Source of the DNA: Paralvinella palmiformis
Taxonomy: Eukaryota; Annelida; Polychaeta; Terebellida; Alvinellidae
Assembly: GCA_025642065.1 (NCBI GenBank)
Contig: JAODUP010000913.1
Coordinates: 42,501-106,500 of the forward strand
Direction: 5' to 3'
DNA length: 64,000 bases
A program made the translations under genes and the position numbers. Shown here piece after piece: positions 35,462 through 43,863 of this stretch (its first letter is position 1; each line of letters begins with the position of its first letter). The notes under the pieces are model-generated. The model made no database searches and was not told where the DNA came from. It worked only from the letters and a program-made list of their open reading frames with translations.

Positions 35462-36980
35462 TTGTTTACACGTTTACCTCGTGTCTTTATCGAAATAATA
35501 TTTTAAACATTTCCTTGCATCAAACGAAATCGGCATTTCGAAATAACATAACTGTTATGTTCTACTTCAGTACTTCTTGTCGATGGTTTATAATTGTTAA
35601 CTTAACTTTATTAAACACGGTGAGCCTGTTAAATCAGCTTGATTATACGCAGGTAGCGATAACTGAAATTAAGAACTGGCGTTGCTCAAATGTTGGACTC
35701 TGAGATTAGTTATATTAATTATGATTCTGCTATCGATATCTTTCTTTCCAGGGCCTTCTCGCCGCGTGTAACTCACTGAAGGCCAATTACCTGTTCCAAC
35801 AGGACAAACATTACGACGTGGCTTATGACACTGGCGACAAGGCGATACAATGTGGACGTCACAATGACGTATTTAAGATCTGGCTAATGTGGAGGGCGAA
35901 AGGAGACGCTGGCTTCGCTTCTCAGATCGATTCACTTATGGAAAAATCGAGGTTAGTCATTTGGCGGATAGATTTCGATAGAACGTATCACTTGGTACAA
36001 GTTTGGTGAATATTTACAGTCGTATTTTAAGTCTGACTGTTTATCCCACAAAAAGCCCATATTCGCTAATATCATAAATGGGGTGGGATATTATTCTCGT
36101 CAGCTATATAAACAACTTCCAATTTTTCACTACTTTCTTATTTTTGGTGCATCCACAGTCTCGCTTTGTTTTATCTTTGTTTTTGTATTGGTAAAGTAGA
36201 ACCTGTCACTGTTATTACGTACTTGCTCTGAATTTTAATATCTGTAGGCCATAAATATGTTTGCTCTTCTGCTTTAAGCTTATGATTCTGAATTGTAAAT
36301 ATCACAGCCGATATTCACAGGTATATGTGCTCTAATAAAATATTTAGGAAATAACTAATACCACGATCATGTCTCCAAGGTGTAAATCCCCAAGGAGTAA
36401 CGTCATGCGATATCTAGCCTTTTTGTGGCGTTTTATGGAATTATATATTTTTCCTATAGACAAATAACATGGCCAATGTCTTATTTTATGGACAATTCAA
36501 GTTTAAATGAATTTAATGATTATGTGTTTCAAAAGCATAGTTGATTTTCTGACAAGCACTTGTTTACTCACCACTGTAGGCACTAAAACCTATTTATGTG
36601 ATGCACTCGTTCCCTATTTGTTCTACATATATACGACTCATTACGCCATAGAAACACATGGCAGACGTCTGGCAAGGTCATTATATATCAGTCAACCCCC
36701 TTACTGATCAAATAAACAATTTGCTCCGCGATATTGCATTGTAAATATTTGTATTATTCGATGATGTTACAGCTTTTTTTCAAGTCACTCGCAATATTAA
36801 TATGTCCAGAAATTATTCCTTATTCAATTTTTTTTCTTCGACAGTTAAGAGATGCATCTAAGAGGATAATTCCATTGTTTCAATACCCTAATGTTCCGAC
36901 CGACGGTTGTGCCAACAGTCGAATAATTAGATTAAAATTTAAAAAATATACTTCTTCATTCAAATAAATCCGGTTTCGGA

Positions 36981-37017
<37 letters not shown>

Positions 37018-40000
37018 CGTAAGACGAGTGTAAAGGTTACAGCGACATTATATCATGCCAGTAGTTTCAATGAATATCCTATCCAAACCTTATTCAAACG
37101 TTCTTTCTCTATTTCCCAGAGCTATAACTGCTCCTTGCTTTCTGTTTGTGAAATATATTAATTGTAGTCGATAACTATATAATCCATTTGCAGAATGCTT
37201 TATTTTACCAGAGGTGGTCTTCGGGTCTATACAACGTTTTTGTTGTTGTTGTTGTTGTTATTTTGGTAGTTCCAGCATGTCTATGGACAGAATAAGACGG
37301 GTTACACTTTTTCGCCCTTGCGGAAAAATGTTATGGCCAAAATCCAAAATGGCCGCCATTGCGATACAAAACTCCCCATAACTTCTAGACCACGCAAAAG
37401 GCTGATTTTTGTGGTAAACCGTACGTCTTGATGGTCCAAGAAAAAAGGAAGTATAATATGTATCCTTGTCAACGATATTATTGATGTGTTTTCATTGTAG
37501 GACCAGCAGAAATGAGTTTCGAAGCATCTGTTATATATAAATACTTTGCAAGTTGGTGGTAGCTAACATATATTATTTATTTGCAGGAATTGCAGCAGCT
37601 GTATCAGTGAAGTGATGTTAATGTGTGGTGGTGGTGGTAGTATAGTTAGTGACAATGTTTGCATGCTAGTTTAATCACCAAAGATGGTTGTGTGCCATAA
37701 TGTCTGTAGTAAATCCCTAATTACATCAGGGCGTGTTCGTATTGAAAACATAATTAGATCAAGCAAACTTAGGGGTTATGGTATTCACGTTGATATTGAG
37801 GAACAGTTGGCTCAGAACAATGACTACGCCATAATATGCCACAAGTCATGTGTATCAACATATACGTCAAAAGTTCATATCAAGCGTAGCATCTCAAAAT
37901 CAAAGGACCAGCTCCAGTCTAGCACCACAACACCACCACTGAAGCGGGCATCAGTGGAAATTGTGGCTAAGCAGATTATTCGTGAATGTAGAGAACTCAA
38001 GAATGATGAAATGTATAACCAGACTAGATTAAATCTTGATGAAGCTAACGAAAGTTGCAGTCCAACTCTTCTATCACTCCTGAAATTAGTTTCCATCACA
38101 TTGCATGCATCAATGTCTGCTGCACTCATTGGCAATATTGTTACTAACAGTATAACACACCAGACAACAACTCTGCAAGTAGCACTGGGACTTATACTAA
38201 GAGAAAAGAGTCTGATAAGTCAGTTACATAAATTTGGTGTAAATTGTTCATATGACGAAGTTCTTCAGTTCAATGTATCTGCTGCCTCAGCTGCCAGGAA
38301 ATTGTCAAAGCTGCGATGTATCAAAAACAGTGCATCAGGACTTGTACAAGCTGTTGTTGATAATTTTGATGCAAATATATCATCTGCAAGTGGTCTTCGC
38401 TCCACACATGCTGTGGCCTAATTGATAACTCAAGTACAAAGTAGGGCTCATCTTGATGTTTCTCTATCTGATGAAAGACCCTTCATAAAGTGTGTGAATA
38501 AAGAAGACGTGAAAGAACGTATTGAACCAGCAGCTCCCATTTATCGCTATAATGGGCCTAAACAGCCCATGATGATTGTACAGCATTCAACAAAATATGT
38601 ATTACCATTAACAATATTGGCAAGTCAACAGGTGACAGTTGATCGAGCAAGGGATGTTAACTTTACTTTCTTCTAGACGATAATCGGTGATCACAATACT
38701 CCAGAATATGGTGGTTTCAATACCCGTCTATCACGTGAACAATATCAGTCTGTACAAGCTGCTACGAAAGTAGTGTATACTCCACTTATCGATATGACAC
38801 CATCAGATCCCGATACGATGATGACTGCTATGATGGAAGCCACGCGATTGACGAATGACACTGGACAGTCATTCACAATCTTCACATCAGACCAACAACT
38901 ATCTCGAGTCATCGTGTACATCACATGGGTATAACCTGATCTCTTCACTCAGTTCATACCACGTCTGGGAGGCATGGATTTACTCATGCGTTTTGTTGGA
39001 TCTATAGGTACTCTGACGGCCAATACTGGACTCGAAGAAATTATTAAATCTGGCCAAGATGCTCACTGGAAACATGTTATTTGCAAGGTACGACTGCACC
39101 ACGGCTGAAGACATTGCCTCCAACAACAGAGGCTTTTGGTGAGCACGTCCATCGGGCTCATTTCCAAGTAGCAATTTGGCGCTCAGCTCTCCAACAAGAT
39201 CCGCCTAATCTCAATCCTCATCATTTTGGATGGTCATTGGATGAAGCATCGCAATCACTGGGCTCCGTCCCACTTCCTGCTGACCTGACGTGGTACAGTT
39301 AAATAAATTGTGGGTGTGCGTCAGAACAGCCATGTTCAACAGCTCGTTGTGGTTGTTATGCCCCTCGTTTGTCATGCTCCAACTTCTGTGCTTGCCACGG
39401 TGAGCACCAGTGCATGATAATAATCCCTTGTTATTTATGCTTGATAGATATGTGGCCATGCATACACAGATACTTTTTGGAATGTGTTCCTGCGGATTGT
39501 TCAGCGGCCTTTAATTCACAGTGGACACAAAGCCTGTGCATATCTTACAATACTGAACTCACTTTAGTTGACACGAATGTACACATGGAGTATAATATCC
39601 ACATTTTCCTAAAACTATCAAATTCCACCACGAACTGTAATTTACTTTCATATATATGTACATGCATCATAATGGTCAGTCATATACATGCATGCCATTC
39701 TTGTGGATCGAAGTATGGAATAAGGTGATGCAATTGTGGTATTTTGGTGTGAAAAACACCTTTTTGGTGTTATAGTTATATAAACTAATACACCATCAGT
39801 GTCGTTATGCATCTCAATAGTTTCCAAGGCCATGTATACATATATTTTGCCACAACAATAGGCCTTTGTGTGATCTAAGAGTGAAGTTGTGAGGGGAAAT
39901 TTGTATCGGAATGGCGGCCATTTTGAATTTTGGCTATAACATTTTTCCCCAGGGGTGACAAAGTGTCACCCGCCTGATTCTGTCCACAGACATGCTGATG

Positions 40001-41078
40001 TTACCAAAATAACAATAAAACGTTGTATAGACCCTAAAACCACCCTTGGTCCCACTGCTACTGGATTATTATTATAACTAGAAAATATGTGATATAGTAA
40101 CTAATGTAGAAATTTAATTTAATGTAAATGACTCATAGTTACGCTTGGATGTTGCAAGTTTTATTGAGTGCAAACCATATGGACAGGTTGGACCTATTGT
40201 ATAATTGTGAATTTCATTATGTAATGGACGTACTTAGAAATAATACAAACTTGAACCCAATTTTCGCTCTGTATATTTCAGCTACTTGCAGCAACAGCTC
40301 AGAGAGAAGGAGGGCTTTGAATTCGTATTTAATGAGGTAAAATGCGTTTTCGTTTGTAACTAGTGAAGAAACGCAACGTTTGCATTTTGTTCTCCAGTCC
40401 ATTAAACAAATCGTCACTTGTTTCATGTTTTATAGCGCACATGGCTCTGAAGTATAAATACGTTTCTGTTTTCTGATTATTTTAGCCCGAATTCATCAAC
40501 GTCTGCTTCTGGTACGTGCCGAAAAATATGAGAGATCTACCATCTGGAAAGGAACGGGATGAAAAACTGGATAAGGTACGTCGTGAAGACATCGTATCTT
40601 CCTAGGGTTAATAGTTTTTAGATATGAGATCAATTGTTATAATGTTACGGATGGCAAATATGAACGAATTTTCGAGAGTGAAAAATAGATTAGTATTGTA
40701 TTATTAATAACGTTTTTACTGCTGTGACGGCTACTATTACTACTACTATTACTACTATTTCTACTACTACTACTATTACTACTACTACTTCTACTACTAC
40801 TACTACTAATACTACTACTAATAATAATAAGTATAATAATAATAACAATACAATTAAATAATAATAATAGTAATAATTCCTTAAACAATTAGTAACTAGG
40901 CCACATTTCCTAGGTATGGCTATTAATTTATTATCCTTTGAAGATAAACTCTTAGTAATAAGATAGCCTTCTGTGCCTATAAGTATCCAGGAGATGTTGT
41001 ATTGATGCTGAAATAAATGTTATTCTAATAATAGTCATTGTCGTGTTATTTGTTACACGGCAGCTGCACTTAAGCTTT

Positions 41079-41116
<38 letters not shown>

Positions 41117-41623
41117 CGATAAAGAAAAATTATAATTAGCAATACAATGGGACGTAAATAACTGTGAAGTTCAAGATTAATAAATATCCTACGTTGGATC
41201 ATCAATTACACGACAACATCCCACCATCGTTCATCATTAACACCATCAAACCTGGAACAATGAAACGGTCTATATAGCTAGTGAAGGTCTAAATGTATAG
41301 TTACTAAATTTACCAATAAAAATGCATTCCATATGAGTGCGTGTGTGTGCGGGCGCGCGCGCGCGTGTGTGGATTATTTAACCAAGTAGGGATATAGGTA
41401 CGTCTTCAGTGTACCGGATATAGCATCTAGTTTCTCGTGTCGTCCGCAGGTGGCGCCAAAGATCAAGGCGATGATGATGGAGAAGGGCAGCACCATGGTA
41501 GGCTACCAGCCATTGGACGAGAAGCCTAACTTCTTCAGGATGATAATCTCCAACCCGGCGGCGAGCTATCACGACATTGACTTTCTACTGAAAGAGATAG
41601 AACGGCTAGGAGAGGAGCTGTAA
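19420..41623 (+). CDS. GAD: Glutamate decarboxylase (GAD), 14 coding exons, one damaged
   Basis: Converts L-glutamate to GABA with pyridoxal phosphate, in neurons of bilaterian animals. Exons were found by homology to animal GADs: 19420-19591, 25796-25848, 26569-26755, 30289-30379, 30583-30695, 31190-31305, 31520-31599, 32416-32587, 33322-33386, about 35316-35388, 35752-35951, 40282-40336, 40486-40575 and 41450-41623. The intact protein would be about 548 residues; vertebrate GADs have 585-594, so the N-terminus is shorter. Visible signatures are FNQLSTGLD and FTYEIAPVF (N-terminal half of the fold), ATAGTT, HVDGAWGG (PLP aspartate), PHK (PLP lysine), the [10 protein letters not shown] loop with its catalytic tyrosine, QCGRH, and a C-terminus ending ERLGEEL. 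GLDII, the loop tyrosine and the N-terminal half favour GAD over cysteine sulfinate decarboxylase, although GGSVLVS and QQDK resemble the latter. Two introns have GC donors. The lysine exon is frameshifted and lacks an acceptor, so function of this copy is doubtful unless the assembly is wrong there. It is convergent with the synaptotagmin gene. Confidence 0.92.
20083..20156. repeat. (CA)n-(TA)n microsatellite
   Basis: CACACA run with one CGCC interruption, passing into TATATA; in a GAD intron. Confidence 0.9.
20946..21033 (-). mobile_element. SINE family A, 3' fragment
   Basis: Reverse-oriented tail (GATGATGATCGGTGTTTTAC, ACTAAATGGGCGGAGCGACC), truncated soon after. Lies in a GAD intron. 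Confidence 0.65.
21123..21250. repeat. Trinucleotide repeats (CTG)n, (CTA)n, (AAT)n
   Basis: Short CTG run, then TACTACTAC, then a long ATA/AAT tract in two blocks; in a GAD intron. Confidence 0.9.
21924..21941. repeat. Perfect 18-bp palindrome
   Basis: CTAGTCCTGCAGGACTAG is its own reverse complement. Its right half contains AGGACTAGTT, which also occurs at 21882-21891 and 21902-21911. Confidence 0.9.
25146..25202. repeat. (AT)n run in GAD intron
   Basis: About 57 bp of AT repeat. Shorter AT runs in the same part of the gene stand at 16507-16536, 21692-21728 and 21971-21998. Confidence 0.9.
25796..25848 (+). CDS. GAD: GAD coding exon 2
   Basis: A 53-nt exon between acceptor TCTTCCAG and donor GAG|GTTTGT. 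It starts with two bases that complete a Glu codon with the last base of exon 1. It encodes [17 protein letters not shown], matching LLPAKNGEEQTVQFLLE of vertebrate GAD67. A long TCAC repeat begins about 30 bp after its donor. Confidence 0.85.
25880..26220 (+). repeat. (TCAC)n tetranucleotide array in GAD intron
   Basis: About 240 bp of CACT/TCAC repeats (25885-26121), a short unique piece, then a second run (26166-26210). Begins about 30 bp after the donor of GAD exon 2. Confidence 0.95.
26290..26445 (+). repeat. Compound microsatellite (AAT)n, (GATA)n, (GA)n, poly-G
   Basis: Runs of AATAAT, then GATAGATA with TATA interruptions, then GAGAGA and a G tract, 120 bp before GAD exon 3. Confidence 0.9.
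26569..26755 (+). CDS. GAD: GAD coding exon 3 ([11 protein letters not shown] to KYCVKTG)
   Basis: 187 nt after acceptor CATTTCAG. It encodes 62 codons, including VLDFHHPH, plus one base of the shared Gly codon. No GT donor exists at the homologous junction: the exon is followed by GCAAGT, so this is a GC-AG intron. Confidence 0.93.
26839..27021 (-). mobile_element. SINE family A, near full length, in GAD intron
   Basis: Complete reverse-oriented copy from the GATTGATGTTTT tail to CTAGACCACGGAGGCGCC. It starts about 85 bp after the GC donor of GAD exon 3, antisense to GAD. Confidence 0.75.
27550..27828 (-). mobile_element. SINE family B, full length
   Basis: Reverse-oriented copy. Tail CTCAAATGAGGGAGAAGGAT, middle GTTGCCTGGTTGGAAAAAGA, box B GAGATTCGAACCCCCACC, box A region CTCTTACCCACTAGGCCATA. 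Confidence 0.75.
27880..29480 (+). other. CpG-rich block inside GAD intron
   Basis: About 1.6 kb much richer in G+C and CpG than its surroundings, between the family B SINE at 27.55 kb and the family A SINE at 29.63 kb. Open frames here have no recognisable protein similarity. An internal promoter or enhancer is possible. Confidence 0.4.
29629..29808 (+). mobile_element. SINE family A, near full length
   Basis: GGGCGCCTGCATGGCATAAC head with a diverged box A, box B GGGTTCGAACCCC, body GAAGGTTGTTTCATCTTTCA and tail GTGCACAAAAGTGGCCG. Confidence 0.75.
30289..30379 (+). CDS. GAD: GAD coding exon 4 ([15 protein letters not shown])
   Basis: 91 nt after acceptor CTTCTAG. Encodes the near-invariant [13 protein letters not shown] and [12 protein letters not shown] segments. 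It ends inside a Met codon (AT|G) at donor GTAAGG. Confidence 0.95.
30583..30695 (+). CDS. GAD: GAD coding exon 5 (FTYEIAPVF)
   Basis: 113 nt. The first base completes Met, followed by [17 protein letters not shown] and then KMREHIGW through DGIFAPG. An (AT)n run ends about 12 bp before the acceptor. Donor is G|GTACGA. Confidence 0.95.
31190..31305 (+). CDS. GAD: GAD coding exon 6 ([10 protein letters not shown])
   Basis: 116 nt from acceptor CCGTTAG to donor CAT|GTGAGT. Encodes [15 protein letters not shown] through LVMFTSEH. An (AT)n run of about 77 bp ends 27 bp before the exon. Confidence 0.95.
31520..31599 (+). CDS. GAD: GAD coding exon 7 ([13 protein letters not shown])
   Basis: 80 nt from acceptor TTTTCAG to donor TG|GTATGT. 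Carries the histidine (AHFSIK) that in this family stacks on the PLP ring, and [11 protein letters not shown]. It ends two bases into a Cys codon. Confidence 0.93.
32416..32587 (+). CDS. GAD: GAD coding exon 8 ([10 protein letters not shown] to FHVD)
   Basis: 172 nt with 57 full codons, including [26 protein letters not shown] and the aspartate of HVD that pairs with the PLP ring nitrogen. Donor is GAC|GTAGAT. An (AT)n tract starts 12 bp beyond it. The junction with exon 7 reads Cys-Cys-Lys where relatives have Gly-Lys. Confidence 0.93.
33322..33386 (+). CDS. GAD: GAD coding exon 9 ([10 protein letters not shown])
   Basis: 65 nt from acceptor ATTTTAG to donor AG|GTAATG. Encodes [17 protein letters not shown] and NGVH, then two bases of Arg. 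The first residue is Gly where GADs have Ala (HVDAAW). An (AT)n tract ends about 30 bp before it. Confidence 0.9.
34258..34361 (-). mobile_element. SINE family B, truncated
   Basis: Reverse-oriented middle (GTTGCCTGGTTGATGAAAAA) to box B (GGGATTCG), then joined directly to the tail of a family A copy. Confidence 0.65.
34362..34555 (-). mobile_element. SINE family A, full length
   Basis: Reverse-oriented, from the (GAT)n tail through GGGGCGAGCGACCTCCGAAG to CGCTAGACCACGAAGGCGC. On the minus strand it precedes the adjoining family B fragment. Confidence 0.75.
35316..35388 (+). pseudogene. GAD: GAD coding exon 10, damaged PLP-lysine exon
   Basis: From 35332 the frame reads [19 protein letters not shown], the right sequence for the exon holding the PLP lysine. 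The preceding ATG-ACG-TGG (expected V-T-W) is separated from CCT by one base instead of three, so two bases are missing. The T-rich tract before it ends in TTTCAC rather than an AG, and the codons for Ala-Asp/Asn-Ser are also short. No second copy was found between 33387 and 35315. The 3' end is followed by GCAAGT, a second GC donor. The start coordinate is approximate. Confidence 0.75.
35752..35951 (+). CDS. GAD: GAD coding exon 11 (catalytic loop exon)
   Basis: 200 nt from acceptor TCTTTCCAG to donor AG|GTTAGT. Encodes [44 protein letters not shown] and [11 protein letters not shown]. The loop tyrosine that protonates the quinonoid intermediate in GAD is present (YDVAYD). Confidence 0.95.
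36985..37015. repeat. (AT)n run
   Basis: About 31 bp of AT repeat 160 bp left of the transposon, in the same GAD intron. Confidence 0.85.
37179..40070. mobile_element. DNA transposon with about 215-bp terminal inverted repeats
   Basis: Left arm (37207 to about 37420) and the reverse complement of the right arm (40050 down to about 39840) match closely. Both contain GGGTCTATACAACG, AGCATGTCT.TGGACAGAAT, AAAATGTTAT.GCCAAAAT and AAAATGGCCGCCATT. Weaker similarity extends outward to 37179 and 40070 (ATAATCCA...GCAG). The left arm has gained a (GTT)n run. No clear target-site duplication was seen. The element lies in the GAD intron between exons 11 and 12, in the gene's orientation, and carries the decayed gene described separately. 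Confidence 0.82.
37684..39413 (+). pseudogene. Decayed transposon protein with GGM core and C-terminal CXC-like Cys cluster
   Basis: The frame from ATG 37684 reads on through three in-frame stops (38419, 38674 and about 38935) to about 39090, then shifts frame. Residues 4-60 hold a Cys/His cluster (CHNVCSKS ... ICHKSC). Further on come [36 protein letters not shown] and, in the +1 frame, KMLTGN. A last part in another frame gives [17 protein letters not shown] and FGWSLDEAS, then a Cys-rich motif spaced C-x-C-x6-C-x4-C-x-C-x6-C-x3-C-x-C (39310-39400). I recall similar uncharacterised proteins, some labelled tesmin/TSO1-like CXC, in corals and molluscs. No known transposase fold was recognised. 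The copy cannot make a full product. Confidence 0.65.
40282..40336 (+). CDS. GAD: GAD coding exon 12 ([18 protein letters not shown])
   Basis: A 55-nt exon after acceptor ATATTTCAG. The first base completes a Ser codon begun at 35950-35951. Donor is GAG|GTAAAA. A DNA transposon occupies much of the preceding 4.3-kb intron. Confidence 0.9.
40486..40575 (+). CDS. GAD: GAD coding exon 13 ([12 protein letters not shown])
   Basis: 90 nt, exactly 30 codons, from acceptor ATTTTAG to donor AAG|GTACGT. Encodes [15 protein letters not shown] through [10 protein letters not shown], aligned without gaps to human GAD. Confidence 0.95.
40735..41114. repeat. (CTA)n and (AAT)n microsatellites in last GAD intron
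   Basis: ACTACTATT units at 40735-40825, AATAAT around 40825-40880, and a purer AAT run at 41080-41114. The intron then has GT/GC alternation (41340-41370) before the last exon. Confidence 0.9.
41450..41623 (+). CDS. GAD: GAD terminal coding exon
   Basis: 174 nt after acceptor CCGCAG. Encodes [31 protein letters not shown] and [16 protein letters not shown], then TAA. This is the normal GAD C-terminus with nothing missing. Confidence 0.96.
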   Translation: MAPKIKAMMMEKGSTMVGYQPLDEKPNFFRMIISNPAASYHDIDFLLKEIERLGEEL

Positions 41624-41675
41624 CATTAGGGAGGCCATCTGTCCGGCTCAGTAACAGGTTTGAAAACCATTCCGT

Positions 41676-41676
<1 letters not shown>

Positions 41677-41720
<44 letters not shown>
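41677..41720. repeat. (CA)n in GAD 3' UTR
   Basis: About 22 CA units 55 nt past the stop, followed by a weaker CA run to about 41775. Confidence 0.92.
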
Positions 41721-41721
<1 letters not shown>

Positions 41722-42272
41722 CACACTACACGCGCACCCCCACGCATTCACAGACAGACAAACACACACACACACGAACCCATGCACACACGATTTGTGA
41801 TGTCACTTGATCGAATGCGACGGCGAATATATGACGTCACTTTGCCCCGGGTTGTTGACAATCGGACGCTAATATCTGACCGTTGGAAGTATTAAACAGG
41901 TAGTTAATAAGCTGTGATAGATATTTAGTATGACTAATAGGAATATTTGTGATCGGTGTTCTCGGTGTGGTGTTGATATTATTATAAATGTTGCTGTATA
42001 TCATCACCGTGTTATAGCTAGTACAGTTATAACCCGGAGCTAGCGTGGTTAAACAAATGGCCAATCTTATTATTTATCTAACAGAATTGCGAACACAAAT
42101 CTTAAAGTTTTAGATTTAAATCCATCTACCCACCGATTTTCTAGACGGATTTTAAAACAGTCTGAATTTAGGTCTTTCGATGTGTCTACATCATCTTGTT
42201 AGTCACGATTACCATTTCACAGATATAGTAAAATATTCATACCCACTTCTATAAAATGGAAAATTTTATACC

Positions 42273-42317
<45 letters not shown>

Positions 42318-42580
42318 TTTAATGGGCGAATCTTTTGATGGAAAGAAGTTGTCTTCTTCATTCCCATTATAAGAATGTATCTAAATTTAAGTTTTGTAAA
42401 TGTGTAAGGAAATTCATACATCGAACTATAGTTGTCGTGTTAAATTTCTAATTTTAAATTTAATTTAGCTAAATAAACGAACCATGATATCACAATGGCG
42501 CATTTGCGAACATTTTTAATCTGACACCGGACACAGCTTAAATCTATTTAGAAAACAAAAGGCATCGTCATTTCATTGCC

Positions 42581-42586
42581 AATAAA
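42581..42586 (+). terminator. Candidate poly(A) signal of GAD
   Basis: AATAAA about 960 nt past the stop codon. Another AATAAA lies at 42472-42477. Either could end a 3' UTR that includes a CA repeat (41677-41720) and an AT run (42278-42316). Confidence 0.3.
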
Positions 42587-42599
42587 ACTTTGATGGATT

Positions 42600-43824
42600 G
42601 TTGTCATAATTTCACAAACAAACATCTGGACTTTTACATTCAGTTCGTGGATAGTGTGTTAATATAACCAACATACTCCTTATAGGTAATTGTTAGGGTA
42701 CTAATTGTTATTATTCTATGTTATTTAATAACTGTTAATCATAACGTGATGTAATAATAATAATAATAATAATAATCGGTTAATGTAAGTTATTTTAAAT
42801 GGTGACATAACCAAATACGAAGTAAATCGTAAATTTCTGCCAGAAGGCGAATGCCCAAGTGTGTACAGCTTTGAGAAAATAATGGGTGCATGGAAGACAT
42901 CTTGTTAACGTATGCTCTAGATAAATGTCAACCGTATCAAATGCTTGCGATAATAGGCCTTTGTCGGATACTACTTAGTGTGTCTTTCGTGAGTATGCAC
43001 TGATCGAAAATGCGTCGGAAATGAATCTATACTGTTTTTTATTAGATAGCGGGAAGCCATTTTGACGGTGCGGCTAATTTTTTGCGCAATAAGCTCCTAG
43101 TCTAGTGTGATCCTGTTTGAGGAAGAATCGAAACTGTTACGGAAAGAATTGAATTTCTGAACTGGAAGATTGAAAACAAATGGCTGTTTTATAATATTTA
43201 ACTTTCACTTACTCTAATATTCACTTCACTTCATCAACTGGCAGCAGAATCAAGCCAAACATTTTCCCAGTTTTCGACTTCGTGAATGTTTCCGTTGAAC
43301 TATTATAAATCCCTGGTTCTTATCAGTATTGGATGGCATGATATTATATCAGATCGTCCCATTATATTTAAGTCTTACGAATAGGAGTATTTTGTACAGA
43401 GTTGTTATTAATTTTGTTATGAACTAAATATTTTTAATGGGACTATCTTAATACCCAGATGTGCACTTGAAGGTTATATGGTTGATAGTTTACAGGCCTG
43501 AATCAATATATATATATATTTTATCCCCCAAAATCGATACTAATTTCGTAGTATGATATTATTCGTATGATAATATGTATACAGTAACTTTACCAATGTC
43601 TTAAAACGGAAAGGTTGTATTAACGTATCTTTTTATACATAAAAGACAATTACATGTAAACCTGTAGTTAACAGAAGTCAATGCTTTTGAGTTTTCCCCG
43701 TAAATATAACGATCTAGCAAGTGTTACCTGTATTTAATTGTTTAGTATAATTGTTAGCATTTGCAGTTATAAATAAATTTTTATAACGCATATTTATGTG
43801 ATAAATTAAATATTCTCTTCAGTG

Positions 43825-43863
<39 letters not shown>

